This document shows positions 16,925-26,766 of a stretch of 33,663 nt of DNA, in pieces. The DNA is taken from positions 1 through 33,663 of the forward strand of contig NVVR01000033.1 in the NCBI GenBank assembly GCA_002733415.1, given 5' to 3'. Position numbers and translations under genes: made by a program. The notes under the pieces are model-generated. The model did no database searches and had not been told where the DNA came from. It worked only from the letters and a program-made list of their open reading frames with translations. The DNA comes from Kordia sp. GTDB taxonomy: Bacteria > Bacteroidota > Bacteroidia > Flavobacteriales > Flavobacteriaceae. Position 1 is the first letter of the stretch, and every line of letters starts with the position of its first letter.

Positions 16925-18808
16925 CTAAATAGCTTTTAAGAATGCAATAAGATCATCACTTTTTGATACTCCTAACTTTTTACGGATAGAAAAACGGTAA
17001 TTGTTTACCGATTGCTGATTAATCCCCATTTGATTGGCTATTGATTTTGATGGAAGCTCTAAAACTAAAAAAGTAGCTACTTTAATTTCTTTAGCAGTTA
17101 AGGTTGGGAATTGATTTTTTAAAGTAAAAATAAAAGATTCTTCTGTTATTTTAGCTCCCTTATTTAAGGCTATTTTTTCGTTGTTTACGTTAATGTTTTC
17201 GGTAATATAAAACTGTAAGGTACTAAGGGAATCTCTTACTTCTTTTTGCTCAGCCTCTTTTTTAATATATTTAATTTTATCAATACAGGTGTCTTGAAAC
17301 CTATTACGCTCGTTAATATGTATCGCGTATTCAGTAATTTGGCTGTTTTTGTACTTCATTTCAGTATGCAGCTGTTCTTCTTTAAGTTTTGCTACTTGGT
17401 TTTCGGCAAGCATTGTTTTTCTGTGAATATTATTTAACTTTCGTTGTCTATATAAAAAGAAAATAAGCCACAGTGAAAGGAAACCTAGTAAAATATTTCG
17501 ATAATTACTCTTCTCCTTTTTAGCTTCAGCAGTAATTAGCTCCTGATTTTTTACTTTTAAATCTTGTTCGTAACTGCTAATATCAAACTTAATTTTTAAG
17601 CTTTCAATCTCTTCAGCTTTTATTCTTGCTGTAATACTATCTTGTATGGCACTATATCTTTTGTAGGAGATAAGTGCTTTTTGAGGCATATTCAATTCCT
17701 GATATATTTCTGATAGACTCAAATGATTTTGTTTTTCAAAATCAGAAAATTGATTTTTGTTTTTTTTCGATTGGTTAACAGCATTCTCTAAAATTAAAGC
17801 AGCTTGTTGCAGGTTCCCTTTTTTTCGTTTGATGGAAGCTTTTGTATTGGCTATACTAGGAGATAAAAAAGTATTATTAATTTGACTCATTATATCTTCA
17901 GCTTTATTTAAATTTGTTTCAGCTAACTCTAAAGAGTCTAAATGTAATAATGTTTCCGCATAGCTTGCATAGATATTGGCTTTTAGGAACTTATGACTCA
18001 TTCTGTCAAAAAGTGTAATACCAGTTTCGTAGCTTTCTTTTGCTGACGGGTAATTTTTTAAAATTTTATAAACATCTCCAATGTTGTTGTAACATACGGT
18101 TTGCCCTAAAAAATCTTTTTCTTTTATGGTGTATTCCAATGCTTTTTGGAAGTATTCTAAGGATTTAGTCTGTTCTTTATCTTTTAAATACACAACAGCA
18201 AGTCCGTTGTATACATTATAATAATGTTGCGTTAATTTTAAACGAGTTGCTATTTCAAAGGCTTGGTTGTAATAACCAATGGCTTTTTCTAAGTTATTGG
18301 TTTCTGCATTTGCAGCTCCAAGTCCTATGTATGTCGTAACTTTTTGATCTTCGGGTAATAATTTTTCTGCTTCCAAGAAATAACGGATGGCTTCCTTGTT
18401 ATTATATATGGCTTGGTAGGTAAAGCCCATTGTCCTTTTTACGATAGCTGATGCTATAAGCAGCCTTTCTTCTTCATATAATTTAATAGCTTTTCCCCCG
18501 AATTTAATTGCTAAATCATGGTGTCCAGCTAGGTAATGTGCGCGGTTAGTTTTATCATATGCAATGGCTAGTAAGTTGTTGTCATCGGTTTTAATTGCAA
18601 TATTTTCTAGCTGTTTGGCATACCTAAAAACACTATCAATACTTTTTTTATTTTTAAAATATTGATTGCAAATTTTTAGTAATAATTCAGATTTTTGTTT
18701 GTCATTTGAAGCAGAATTCAATTGTTTTTTCAACTGATTGATGTTATCTTGGGTATACCCTAAGAAGCTAATAAAAAGAAGGGTGAATAGAAGTACTTTT
18801 CGCAGCAT
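16925..18808 (-). CDS. TPR-TM-HTH (LuxR-like) membrane regulator, copy 1
   Basis: A 627-residue protein: signal peptide (1-19), a TPR array (about 30-390, with units such as K-A-I-R-Y-F and A-K-E-S-Y-E-T-G), coiled coil, one TM helix (about 437-453), a second coiled coil (about 456-510), and a C-terminal LuxR-like HTH (about 565-627: L-T-A-K-E-I-K-V-A-T-F, S-I-A-N-Q-M-G-I, N-N-Y-R-F-S-I-R-K-K-L). The TPRs should face the periplasm and the HTH the cytoplasm, so it can carry a signal across the inner membrane to DNA without a kinase. Its 3' end faces the fibre operon. It is a close paralogue of the next gene upstream, with the HTH almost unchanged. Confidence 0.85.
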   Translation of the reverse strand: MLRKVLLFTLLFISFLGYTQDNINQLKKQLNSASNDKQKSELLLKICNQYFKNKKSIDSVFRYAKQLENIAIKTDDNNLLAIAYDKTNRAHYLAGHHDLAIKFGGKAIKLYEEERLLIASAIVKRTMGFTYQAIYNNKEAIRYFLEAEKLLPEDQKVTTYIGLGAANAETNNLEKAIGYYNQAFEIATRLKLTQHYYNVYNGLAVVYLKDKEQTKSLEYFQKALEYTIKEKDFLGQTVCYNNIGDVYKILKNYPSAKESYETGITLFDRMSHKFLKANIYASYAETLLHLDSLELAETNLNKAEDIMSQINNTFLSPSIANTKASIKRKKGNLQQAALILENAVNQSKKNKNQFSDFEKQNHLSLSEIYQELNMPQKALISYKRYSAIQDSITARIKAEEIESLKIKFDISSYEQDLKVKNQELITAEAKKEKSNYRNILLGFLSLWLIFFLYRQRKLNNIHRKTMLAENQVAKLKEEQLHTEMKYKNSQITEYAIHINERNRFQDTCIDKIKYIKKEAEQKEVRDSLSTLQFYITENINVNNEKIALNKGAKITEESFIFTLKNQFPTLTAKEIKVATFLVLELPSKSIANQMGINQQSVNNYRFSIRKKLGVSKSDDLIAFLKAI

Positions 18809-18875
18809 ATTTTCGTAAATAAATCAATACCATTAAATTACTAAAAATAGTATGATAAAGCAAATGCGAAGATAA

Positions 18876-20762
18876 CTATTGAATTGTTCTCAAAAAAGCA
18901 ACGAGATTATCGTTTTTAGATAATGCCAATTTTTTACGAATAGAAAATCGGTAGTTGTTAACGGATTGTTGGTTGATACCCATTTGATTGGCAATGGATT
19001 TTGACGGAAGCTCTAAAACTAAATAAGTAGCTACTTTTATTTCTTTAGTGGTTAGTTTAGGGTATTGGTTTTTTAAGCCAAAAACAAAAGAGTCCTCTGT
19101 TCCTTTAGCTCTTTTATTTAATGCTATTTTTTCATTATTTACAGTAATATTTTCATTGATGTAAAATTGTAAATTAGTTAGTAGGTCTTTTGTTTCTTTG
19201 TGTTTGGCTTCTTTTTTTATATTTTTGATTCTATCAACACAAGTATTTTGAAACCTGTTACGTTCGTTAATATGTATAGCATATTCTGTAATCTGATTGT
19301 TTTTATGCTTCATTTCAGTATGTAATTGTGTTTCTTTTAATTTTACAACCTGATTTTCAGTAAGCATTGTTTTTTTATTGATGTTGTTTAGCTTACGTTG
19401 TCTAAAAATAAAGAACGTAAGCCCTAATAAAAGGACGCCTAGTAAAACATTTCTGTAATAGCTCATGTTTCTTTTGGCTTTAGCAGATAACAATTCCTGA
19501 TTTTTAAAGTTTAATTGTTGCTCATAATTACTGATGTCGTGCTTTATTTTTAATGTTTCTAGTTCGCTAGATTTTAGTCTATCAGAAATACTGTCCTTTA
19601 TCATACTAAAGTTTTTATATGCTGTAAGTGCTTTTTTTGGATTATTCAGCTCTTCATATATTTCTGAAAGTTCAAAGTAACTTTCTTCTGTAAAATCTGT
19701 TATTTCATTTTTATTAGATTTAGAATGTGCTATTGCTTTATGTAAATAACTAACAGCTTTGGGTAAGTTTCCTTTTGTCCTATAGATCTTAGCTTTTAAA
19801 TTTAAAATATCTGGAACTAATACTGTGTGATTGATACTTATTAGTAAGTTTTCCGCTTTTTTAAGATAGGTTTCAGTATTTTGTAAAAGTCCTAAGTGAA
19901 GTAATGTTTCTGAATAGCTTAGGTAAGTAGAAGCTTTTATGTAGGTATGGCTAATTTCGTCAAAAAGTAACATTGCGGTTTCATAATGTTGTTTCGCTTT
20001 AGGGTAATTATTTAAAGAGATATTCATAGCACCTAAATTATGGTAGCATACGGATTGCCCTAAATAGTCTTTCTTTTTTAGGGTGTAATTCAGTGCTTTT
20101 TGATAATGACTTATAGCTTCAAGATAGTTTTTGTTTTTGGCATAGGCTTGTGCTAAGCCACTATGGATATTGTAATCATAATGCTCTAGATTTAAATTCT
20201 CTGAAGTTTCTTTTGCTAAATTGAAATAATGTACCGCTTGTTCTAGGTTATTTGTTTGGATGTAAGTGGTTCCAATACCTGTGTATACAATTATTTTTTC
20301 TTCTTCTGGAAGGTGCTTTTTTGCTTCAAGAAAATAATTAAGCGCCCTTTTATTGTTGTAGAGCGACAAGTTTGTCCAACCAAGGGTTCTTTGTACTAAT
20401 GCTGCTTCTGTAAATAATTTGTTTTGGTGGTATAATTCAATAGCTTTTTCTCCATTTTTTTGAGCAGACTCATGATTGGCACTTAAATAGTAGGCTCTTG
20501 CATTTTTATGGTATGTTTTGGCTAATAAAATATTATCTGAAGTTTTTAGTGCAATGTCTTTAAGTTGTTTTGTGTAAGAGAAAATACTGTCTGTATTTTT
20601 TTTACTTGCAAAATAAGCATCACATATATTTAAGAGGACCTCCGATTTTTCTATGAGATTGGATGCTTCAGACAATTGTTGCTTTAATTGATGAATACTT
20701 TCTTGAGTAAAGCTAAAGAAGCTGATCAACATAAAAATAAGGAGTGCTGTTTTACGTAACAT
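18876..20762 (-). CDS. TPR-TM-HTH (LuxR-like) membrane regulator, copy 2
   Basis: A 628-residue tandem paralogue of the gene at 16925, with the same plan: signal peptide (1-19), TPRs, a TM helix near 438-455 (V-L-L-G-V-L-L-L-G-L-T-F-F), coiled coil with H-T-E-M-K-H-K-N-N-Q-I, and the HTH ending L-V-A-F-L-R-T-I-Q. The proposed recognition helix (N-Q-Q-S-V-N-N-Y-R-F-S-I-R-K-K-L) is identical in both copies, so both should read the same operator. A TAATTTTA promoter core (20783-20790, minus strand) and the dyad at 20810-20836 lie directly upstream, which points to autoregulation. The next gene (16925) follows after 67 bases and may be co-transcribed. Confidence 0.85.
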   Translation of the reverse strand: MLRKTALLIFMLISFFSFTQESIHQLKQQLSEASNLIEKSEVLLNICDAYFASKKNTDSIFSYTKQLKDIALKTSDNILLAKTYHKNARAYYLSANHESAQKNGEKAIELYHQNKLFTEAALVQRTLGWTNLSLYNNKRALNYFLEAKKHLPEEEKIIVYTGIGTTYIQTNNLEQAVHYFNLAKETSENLNLEHYDYNIHSGLAQAYAKNKNYLEAISHYQKALNYTLKKKDYLGQSVCYHNLGAMNISLNNYPKAKQHYETAMLLFDEISHTYIKASTYLSYSETLLHLGLLQNTETYLKKAENLLISINHTVLVPDILNLKAKIYRTKGNLPKAVSYLHKAIAHSKSNKNEITDFTEESYFELSEIYEELNNPKKALTAYKNFSMIKDSISDRLKSSELETLKIKHDISNYEQQLNFKNQELLSAKAKRNMSYYRNVLLGVLLLGLTFFIFRQRKLNNINKKTMLTENQVVKLKETQLHTEMKHKNNQITEYAIHINERNRFQNTCVDRIKNIKKEAKHKETKDLLTNLQFYINENITVNNEKIALNKRAKGTEDSFVFGLKNQYPKLTTKEIKVATYLVLELPSKSIANQMGINQQSVNNYRFSIRKKLALSKNDNLVAFLRTIQ

Positions 20763-20809
20763 GATAATGCAATTATAGTATGTAAAATTACTCCAACTAT
20801 ATAGCTATG

Positions 20810-20836
20810 CAATACTATAGTATTCCTTTAGTATTG
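20810..20836. promoter_or_regulatory. Operator-like dyad CAATACTA / TAGTATTG
   Basis: CAATACTA (20810-20817) and TAGTATTG (20829-20836), 11 nt apart, as at 16771-16797. The inner half is also a perfect palindrome AATACTATAGTATT (20811-20824). It ends the promoter region of the adjacent regulator gene, about 20 bases upstream of its -7 element. Confidence 0.6.
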
Positions 20837-20889
20837 TAAATCCTGTGTATTCTCATTGATTTTGAGGGAAAATTAAATTGTATAAGAAA

Positions 20890-20907
20890 CAAATACTATA
20901 GTATTTG
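20890..20907. promoter_or_regulatory. 18-bp palindrome CAAATACTATAGTATTTG
   Basis: A perfect palindrome with the same AATACTATAGTATT core, 54 bases from the previous dyad (about five helical turns). A half-site TAGTATTG follows at 20954-20961. Confidence 0.6.
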
Positions 20908-21501
20908 TTAATATCATTGGATTTTGGGATATTTATAAGCAGGCCTATTGTTTTAGTATTGCTAAATAATTATTTTTTAATCTTAAAATACAATGAATTG
21001 ATATATAAGGGTGATTAATATTATTGTTTATGGTTAGTTTTTGAAAGCTTTAAACGATTGTTAATTTCACTTGAAATTAATCTTTTATAAATGTAATGTA
21101 AATATGTAATGATAGAATAGCTACACTTTATCTTATATAAAACTGATGGATAACGCTATCTATTATCCATTACTATAAATAAATATAATGGATCTACTGC
21201 CTTCAATTAATGATATGCTTAAAGCTGTGAAATAATGGTAACAGCTAGAGCTATCTAACATATTTAATTAAGTTAATTTTTCTAGTATCGAAACTTTCAT
21301 TAGAGATTTGTCTTTTATGGCTATCTGATACTGATTGTACAAAATAAGAGTATGTTTCTTTTTAAGCTCATGATAATGCGTAATTGATGTTTTAATATAG
21401 TACTACAATAGTTACTAATTATGAACTAATTAGTAACTAAAACAGTGCTCATGTGAACTTATTGTGAACTTTTAACTACCTAAATACCAGTCTACTTGGT
21501 C

Positions 21502-21509
21502 TATATTTG
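21502..21509 (+). promoter_or_regulatory. Putative -7 element of the plus-strand fibre operon
   Basis: TATATTTG is a perfect TAnnTTTG, 17 bases before the start codon, giving a very short leader. No good -33 element is seen at the usual distance, which would fit a promoter that needs an activator. Confidence 0.55.
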
Positions 21510-21526
21510 TACAAAAAATCAAACAC

Positions 21527-22789
21527 ATGAAATACGTTTACATTTTTTACATTATTCTCTTTGGTTCTTTTTTACAGCTTAATGCGCAAGTAGGAATAGG
21601 AACAACTACCCCACATGTAAGTACTGTATTAGATATTGCAAGTACCACTGCTGGCTTAGTTATTCCTAGAATGACACAGGTACAAAAAAATGCGATTGCT
21701 AGTCCAGTTACGGGATTGTTAATTTATCAAACTAATGGTACTACAGGATTCTATTATTATAATGGAACTGCATGGGTGACTTTTGGTGGCGGTTCAGGAT
21801 GGAGCTTAACTGGAGATGCTGGAACTACACCCGCAACTAATATAGTAGGTACTATAGATGCACAAGATGTAAGGATAATAGCAAATAATAATGAAGCAGT
21901 TAGGCTTAGTACATCTGGTTTTGTAGGTATTGGAACCTCGAACCCCACGGTTAAGTTACATATTTCGGGTACTGCGCCAGTATTACGTTTGGAAGATGGT
22001 AATCAAGCGGTAAACAAAGTATTAACCTCAGATGCAAATGGAAATGTAAGTTGGGAAGTAGCTCCTTCAGTATTGACGTCAGGGGATTTAGATTGGTTGT
22101 CTGATTCTGGTAGTCTTACTCTTAATATTGACACTTACCATGAGGGTAAAGTGGTTATAGGGAGAATAGGAACTACTACACATCATTTAGATATCGATAA
22201 CGGCGCAATAACAGGTACAACAATTGGTATCGGTGATGTTGAAAAAATTACCGATGGTAATAATGAAACTATATTTAGTCATAGTATTGTTCCTAATTCG
22301 AATAACTCTTATGTATTAGGAAGTATTCTTGCAGATAATTCAGGACCTACAGACCGTAAATGGAATGAGATATGGGCAACGAATACTACTATTCAGACTT
22401 CTGATGAAAGAACAAAAAAGTCTATTTCAGCATTGGAATATGGTTTACAAGAGGTTTTGCAACTAAATCCGGTAAGTTATAAATGGAGGAAGGAAATGGC
22501 AGGTAGTATACCTGTTCAGGAAAATGAAAAAAGAGAAATTATAGGGTTAATAGCTCAGGAAGTTCAACAGATAATTCCGGAAGTAGTTTATGACGAGGTT
22601 TGGAAAGATGAGAATGAAAATGGAATTTATAAAAAATATACATCTGAGACAATAGGGTTGAATTACAATGAGTTGTTACCTGTTTTAATTAAAGCTAAAC
22701 AAGAGCAGCATGAACAATTAGTCACACTTGAAAAAGAGACCGTAATGTTACTTAAGAAAATTACTCAGTTAAATACTAAAAAGAACTAA
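21527..22789 (+). CDS. Secreted fibre-like protein with S74 chaperone domain, short type I (plus arm)
   Basis: A 420-residue protein, first gene of the plus-strand operon: signal peptide (1-20), fibre segment ([25 protein letters not shown]), a second G-I-G-T-S-N-P-T motif, and no large insert. Its middle part ([11 protein letters not shown]) matches the gene at 15426 best. The S74 domain starts T-S292-D-E-R-T-K297 and includes L-I-A-Q-E-V and a C-terminal coiled coil, a 129-residue chaperone. The mature protein is probably a trimeric surface fibre; the ligand is unknown. Confidence 0.88.
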   Translation: MKYVYIFYIILFGSFLQLNAQVGIGTTTPHVSTVLDIASTTAGLVIPRMTQVQKNAIASPVTGLLIYQTNGTTGFYYYNGTAWVTFGGGSGWSLTGDAGTTPATNIVGTIDAQDVRIIANNNEAVRLSTSGFVGIGTSNPTVKLHISGTAPVLRLEDGNQAVNKVLTSDANGNVSWEVAPSVLTSGDLDWLSDSGSLTLNIDTYHEGKVVIGRIGTTTHHLDIDNGAITGTTIGIGDVEKITDGNNETIFSHSIVPNSNNSYVLGSILADNSGPTDRKWNEIWATNTTIQTSDERTKKSISALEYGLQEVLQLNPVSYKWRKEMAGSIPVQENEKREIIGLIAQEVQQIIPEVVYDEVWKDENENGIYKKYTSETIGLNYNELLPVLIKAKQEQHEQLVTLEKETVMLLKKITQLNTKKN

Positions 22790-22793
22790 GGTT

Positions 22794-24527
22794 ATGAAGT
22801 GTATAATAAGCTTAATACTTGTACTATGTGTACACATACCTCTTATTGCTCAAGTAGGGATAGGAACATTAACACCAGATGCTAGTGCTATTTTGGATGT
22901 TACAAGTAATACAAAAGGAATTCTTATCCCAAGAATGACTCAGGTACAGCGACTAGCAATTGCTAGTCCAGTTACTGGGTTACTGGTTTATCAAACAGAC
23001 GGAAGCTCAGAGTTTTATTATTATAATGGATCAATATGGACAACTTTTGTAGGTAGCTCTGGTTGGAATTTAACAGGCGATTCAGGAACTACTGCTGTAA
23101 CAAACAAACTGGGAACTACCGATGCACAAGACCTAAGTTTAGTAGCAAATAATATTGAGGCAATACGTGTTACGGCTAGTGCAAAAGTAGGAATAGGCAC
23201 AAACAGTCCTACAGCTATGATGAGTGTTACGGATTCCAATGTATTAAGTATCGGGCAAGATTTTGAATCATTATCAGGAAATATAACAGCATCCTCAGCT
23301 TCAAGTCCGTATCAAATAAATAGTAACACAGGTGGAGGTTGTGATGCAGATGATGGTTGGAAAATTAGTACAACTACACCTTATGGTACTTGTGCAGATT
23401 GTACTGGTAATAGAGCAATTATTAGATACGGGAGTTCTTGTAATCAGGACGCTACATTAGTAGCTCCTCTAGGTATAGTGAATTCAACAAGTCTATTAAT
23501 TTCATTTAATTATAATTATGATGATTATTCAACTTCATCTGACAGTTTTACCGTTACCTTATATGATGAAACAACCTCGTCAGTACATTCAACATTAGTA
23601 GCCACTTTAACCGTAGATACTGATGATGCTTCGTATAATCAAACAATAACAGGAATTACAAGTGGTAATACTTATTCTTTACGTTTTAATTATAAAGGTA
23701 CTAATGCTAAGGGCGCATCTGTAGATAATATAACTATAATTTTTCCTGTGCCTGTTTTGAGAATACAAGACGGAAACGAAGCCGATGATTTTGTTATGAT
23801 TTCGGATGCCAATGGAAATGGAACATGGACGGAAAAAGATCCAATCAATATAGATTCTGATTGGGGATTTGCTACTGCAGGTACTACCAATATAGATCCA
23901 ATTTATAGAATAGGGCATACACGTGTAGCTGCTAATGGTGTTTCGTCACATTTATTAGGTGTAGAAAGGGGTACCATTCAAGGAACAGAAGTTGGCCTTG
24001 GTTCAACAGAATACGCTCGGGATTATAATCGTGATATGTGCTTTAGTAATGATGTAGTGCCTGAGGTTCATAATGCCATTAACCTTGGAAGTAGTACACT
24101 TGCTTGGAAAATAATTTATGCTGCAAATACTATAATAACTACTTCAGATAGAAGAGAGAAAAAGGAGATAGCCCCAATTAATTATGGATTATCTACCTTA
24201 TTGAAATTACGCCCTGTAACTTATAAATGGAAGAATGAAGCGTATGGAAAAACTGTACTTACAGAAGCTCAGAAGAAAACTAAAATTGGTTTTATAGCGC
24301 AGGAGGTTCAGAAACTGATTCCAGAAATCGTTGTAAGTACGGAATGGAAACAGAAAAGTGCTGATGAATCAAAGGTATATATTAAAAGAAATACAGAACG
24401 TATCGGGATGCGTTATGCTGAACTATTACCTGTAGTTGTAAAAGCTACACAAGAACATGAGGAACTTATCAAAAAAATAAACAAGCAACAACAACAAATA
24501 GAGTTATTACTTAAAGAGTTAAAATAA
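22794..24527 (+). CDS. Secreted fibre-like protein with S74 chaperone domain, insert type II (plus arm)
   Basis: A 577-residue protein starting 4 bases after the previous gene. After signal peptide (1-19) and fibre segment, an insert (about 150-320) carries [19 protein letters not shown] and F-T-V-T-L-Y-D-E, matching the insert of the gene at 13654. The Cys residues may form disulphides outside the cell. T-S451-D-R-R-E-K456 is the predicted self-cleavage dyad, followed by F-I-A-Q-E-V and a C-terminal coiled coil with Q-Q-Q-Q-I-E-L-L. The 127-residue S74 part is the shortest of the six. Confidence 0.88.
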   Translation: MKCIISLILVLCVHIPLIAQVGIGTLTPDASAILDVTSNTKGILIPRMTQVQRLAIASPVTGLLVYQTDGSSEFYYYNGSIWTTFVGSSGWNLTGDSGTTAVTNKLGTTDAQDLSLVANNIEAIRVTASAKVGIGTNSPTAMMSVTDSNVLSIGQDFESLSGNITASSASSPYQINSNTGGGCDADDGWKISTTTPYGTCADCTGNRAIIRYGSSCNQDATLVAPLGIVNSTSLLISFNYNYDDYSTSSDSFTVTLYDETTSSVHSTLVATLTVDTDDASYNQTITGITSGNTYSLRFNYKGTNAKGASVDNITIIFPVPVLRIQDGNEADDFVMISDANGNGTWTEKDPINIDSDWGFATAGTTNIDPIYRIGHTRVAANGVSSHLLGVERGTIQGTEVGLGSTEYARDYNRDMCFSNDVVPEVHNAINLGSSTLAWKIIYAANTIITTSDRREKKEIAPINYGLSTLLKLRPVTYKWKNEAYGKTVLTEAQKKTKIGFIAQEVQKLIPEIVVSTEWKQKSADESKVYIKRNTERIGMRYAELLPVVVKATQEHEELIKKINKQQQQIELLLKELK

Positions 24528-24560
24528 GATTGTTATAATTCTATATTAAAAACATATATA

Positions 24561-26249
24561 ATGAAAATATATATACTATTAGCATTTATTCTATTGAGTA
24601 TTACAGGTATTGCTCAGGTAGGAATAGGTACTGCAACACCAGCATCCAGTGCAGCATTGGATGTAACTAGTACTTCAAAAGGAATATTAATACCTAGGAT
24701 GACACAAGCTCAAAAAAACGCTATAGTATCTCCTGCAACTGGATTATTGATTTATCAAACAGATGTAACCTCAGGTTTCTATTATTATAATGGTGTTAGC
24801 TGGGTAACATTTGGAGGAAGTGCTGGTTGGGCACTTACAGGAAATTCAGGGACAAGTGCAGCTACAGACAAACTTGGTACTACCGATATGCAAGATTTTA
24901 GTTTTGCTACAAATAATACTGAAGTAATTCGTATTGCTAGTTCAGGAAATGTAGGGATTGGTACAACAAGTCCTACTACCAAATTACATATAGATGGTGT
25001 AATTACTGCTGCAACTACATTACTTAATGATGGTTTTGAAGATAATTCAATACCTCCATTTACAACTGGCGGAAATGCCAATTGGAGTACAACAAATACT
25101 GGTGGTGAATTTAATACAGGGTCTTTCGGGGTAAAAAGTGGAACTATTGGTAATAATGAAGTTTCATGGATACAAACAAGTGTTACTATGCCGGCATTAG
25201 GAGGAACAGTATCTTTTTATTATAAAACTTCTACAGAAAGTTGTTGTGATGAATTGCACTTTTATATAGATGGGCTAGATCAAACAGGGGCAGGGTTAAC
25301 CAATAGTACGTGGGTAAACCAAACATACCCATTAACCAGTGGTGTACACACATTAAATTGGGCTTATGAAAAGGATGGGGGTGCTACATCAGGAGCAGAT
25401 GAAGTTTATTTAGATGATGTACTTGTTACTTCTAATTCTATGTCTAATACTGTGTTACAAATTATTGACGGTACAGAAGGAGTGAATAAAGTGCTAACAT
25501 CGGATGCTACAGGTATAGCTTCTTGGAAAAATCCAACGGGTAAAATAGAAGGGGATTGGTTGTTTGTATCAGGAACTGCTAATACAGATGCTATTTATCA
25601 TCAAGGAAATGTAATGATAGGTCAAAATGCTGTATCTGCATACAACCTACATCTTTGGGATGGAAGTGCTACTTCAGGCTCTAGCTTTAAAATGGGTTCT
25701 GTAGAAATATTGACAGATGGTGTAGCAGAAATTCAATCATCAACTGACTTTTCTCCGATAACAGATTTGGGTGCTAATTTAGGTTCATCAGCAAAAAGAT
25801 GGAAAGATGTATATTCTGTAGGTGGTATGCTTAATACTTCTGATAAACGTTTAAAAACGAGTATTAAACCATTGAAATACGGTTTAAAAGAGTTCTTGAA
25901 GCTAGAACCAGTTTCTTTTATATGGAAAGAAGAAAAGGTAGATAGTTTTGTAATTCCTGATAATGAAAAAGAATACAAACTAGGTTTTATTGCTCAAGAA
26001 GTAAAAAAAATTATACCAGAAGTAATTGTTACACATCATTGGAAAGAGTACGAAGAAAACCCAGGTGTGTTGGTAAAAGAAGAAAATAAACGTTTAGGAA
26101 TGCGATATAGTGATTTAATTCCTGTTGCTATAAAAGCAATTCAAGAACAACAAGTTAAGATTGACGCTTTAGCTAAACAAAATGAAAGGCTTCAAGAACT
26201 AATTAGAAAACTTGAAAAAACAATGATTTTAAAAGTAATTAATGATTGA
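24561..26249 (+). CDS. Secreted fibre-like protein with S74 chaperone domain, insert type III (plus arm)
   Basis: A 562-residue protein, last of the plus-strand operon, 33 bases after the previous gene. Signal peptide (1-18), fibre segment, then a beta-sandwich insert (about 155-295: D-G-F-E-D-N-S at its start, V-S-F-Y-Y-K-T, Y-L-D-D-V-L-V at its end) of the same kind as in the gene at 11910. The S74 domain has T-S427-D-K-R-L-K432. The stretch [16 protein letters not shown] is nearly identical to the 11910 product, which confirms the pairing of the outermost genes of the two arms. The coiled-coil tail is longer, giving a 136-residue chaperone. Confidence 0.88.
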   Translation: MKIYILLAFILLSITGIAQVGIGTATPASSAALDVTSTSKGILIPRMTQAQKNAIVSPATGLLIYQTDVTSGFYYYNGVSWVTFGGSAGWALTGNSGTSAATDKLGTTDMQDFSFATNNTEVIRIASSGNVGIGTTSPTTKLHIDGVITAATTLLNDGFEDNSIPPFTTGGNANWSTTNTGGEFNTGSFGVKSGTIGNNEVSWIQTSVTMPALGGTVSFYYKTSTESCCDELHFYIDGLDQTGAGLTNSTWVNQTYPLTSGVHTLNWAYEKDGGATSGADEVYLDDVLVTSNSMSNTVLQIIDGTEGVNKVLTSDATGIASWKNPTGKIEGDWLFVSGTANTDAIYHQGNVMIGQNAVSAYNLHLWDGSATSGSSFKMGSVEILTDGVAEIQSSTDFSPITDLGANLGSSAKRWKDVYSVGGMLNTSDKRLKTSIKPLKYGLKEFLKLEPVSFIWKEEKVDSFVIPDNEKEYKLGFIAQEVKKIIPEVIVTHHWKEYEENPGVLVKEENKRLGMRYSDLIPVAIKAIQEQQVKIDALAKQNERLQELIRKLEKTMILKVIND

Positions 26250-26329
26250 AAATAAATTATTTAAAAACAGAAAGTAATTAATAAGGCCCCTAAAGTTTTT
26301 AGGAAGATAAATTTTAGGATTTTAAGGGA

Positions 26330-26365
26330 AAACAGCCTTTCAATTGGGTTATTAATTGGCTGTTT
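26330..26365 (+). terminator. Stem-loop after the plus-strand fibre operon
   Basis: AAACAGCC and GGCTGTTT pair over 8 bp around a 20-base loop; only a weak T-run follows. It is probably one of two tandem attenuators before the 77-residue gene. Confidence 0.45.
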
Positions 26366-26383
26366 GTTAATTCGGGTGAAATT

Positions 26384-26414
26384 GGCCAGCTTAATTTGGG
26401 TTGCTGGCCTTTTT
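26384..26414 (+). terminator. Terminator between fibre operon and 77-residue gene
   Basis: GGCCAGC and GCTGGCC pair around a 12-base loop and are followed by TTTTTCTTTT. The stem is related to those at 11548 and 28848. It ends 29 bases before the start codon of the 77-residue gene, so that gene either has its own promoter or depends on read-through. Confidence 0.65.
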
Positions 26415-26442
26415 CTTTTAACTACAAAATTTTAGTAAATTA

Positions 26443-26676
26443 ATGAATAAAGAAATATACATAAATGACATACCGTATGTGGTAGAGAACGCAGATTTTT
26501 TAACTATTGAATCTATGCAAATAGAAATGCAGAATTTGGCAAATGATAATTTATTTGATTTTGATAGTTATAGAATAACAAGAAAACTTTTTAGTTCGTT
26601 TTTGAGAAAAGGAATGCAGAAGAAAAGGTTGGTAAAAGGGAATGATATGATATGTGATTTTTATTATACAAGCTAA
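26443..26676 (+). CDS. 77-residue protein of unknown function (paralogue of 11260-11493)
   Basis: A 77-residue hydrophilic protein, same length as the copy at 11260 and similar from end to end (N-K-E-I-Y-I-N-D, E-S-M-Q-I-E-M-Q-N-L, L-F-S-S-F-L-R-K, D-F-Y-Y-T-S). No signal peptide, no membrane helix, no metal or catalytic motif. I do not recognise the family. It lies on the same strand as the fibre operon just upstream, whereas the 11260 copy faces its operon, so the two genes are direct rather than mirrored copies. Upstream I do not find the TAGTATTG arms that precede the other copy. Confidence 0.75.
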   Translation: MNKEIYINDIPYVVENADFLTIESMQIEMQNLANDNLFDFDSYRITRKLFSSFLRKGMQKKRLVKGNDMICDFYYTS

Positions 26677-26766
26677 TTTTTTAAGCTTCAATATTATTAA
26701 AATAATACACAAATTAGAAAAGCTATTGAAACACTTCATAATTGAATTAATTAGCGTTTTAAGTAG

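Larger units (their letters stand above)
20763..21526. other. Central 764-base regulatory region of the fibre locus
   Basis: The divergent region between the regulator gene and the plus-strand fibre operon. Near the regulator it holds the dyads at 20810-20836 and 20890-20907 and a half-site at 20954-20961; in the middle an 8-bp stem-loop (ATGGATAA with TTATCCAT, 21146-21170); at the right end a TATATTTG promoter core. No reading frame is supported. Such a long leader is unusual here and may hold an unseen small RNA. Confidence 0.6.

Noticed and set aside
18825..18855. A further operator before regulator copy 1 (CAATAC and TAGTATG)
   Set aside because: Arms are imperfect and the spacing differs from the other dyads by several bases, so it may be chance.
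11910..26249. Prophage carrying tail-fibre genes
   Set aside because: Only fibre-like proteins are present, each with a signal peptide; there are no capsid, portal, tail tube, integrase or lysis genes, and the operons are mixed with TPR-HTH regulators.
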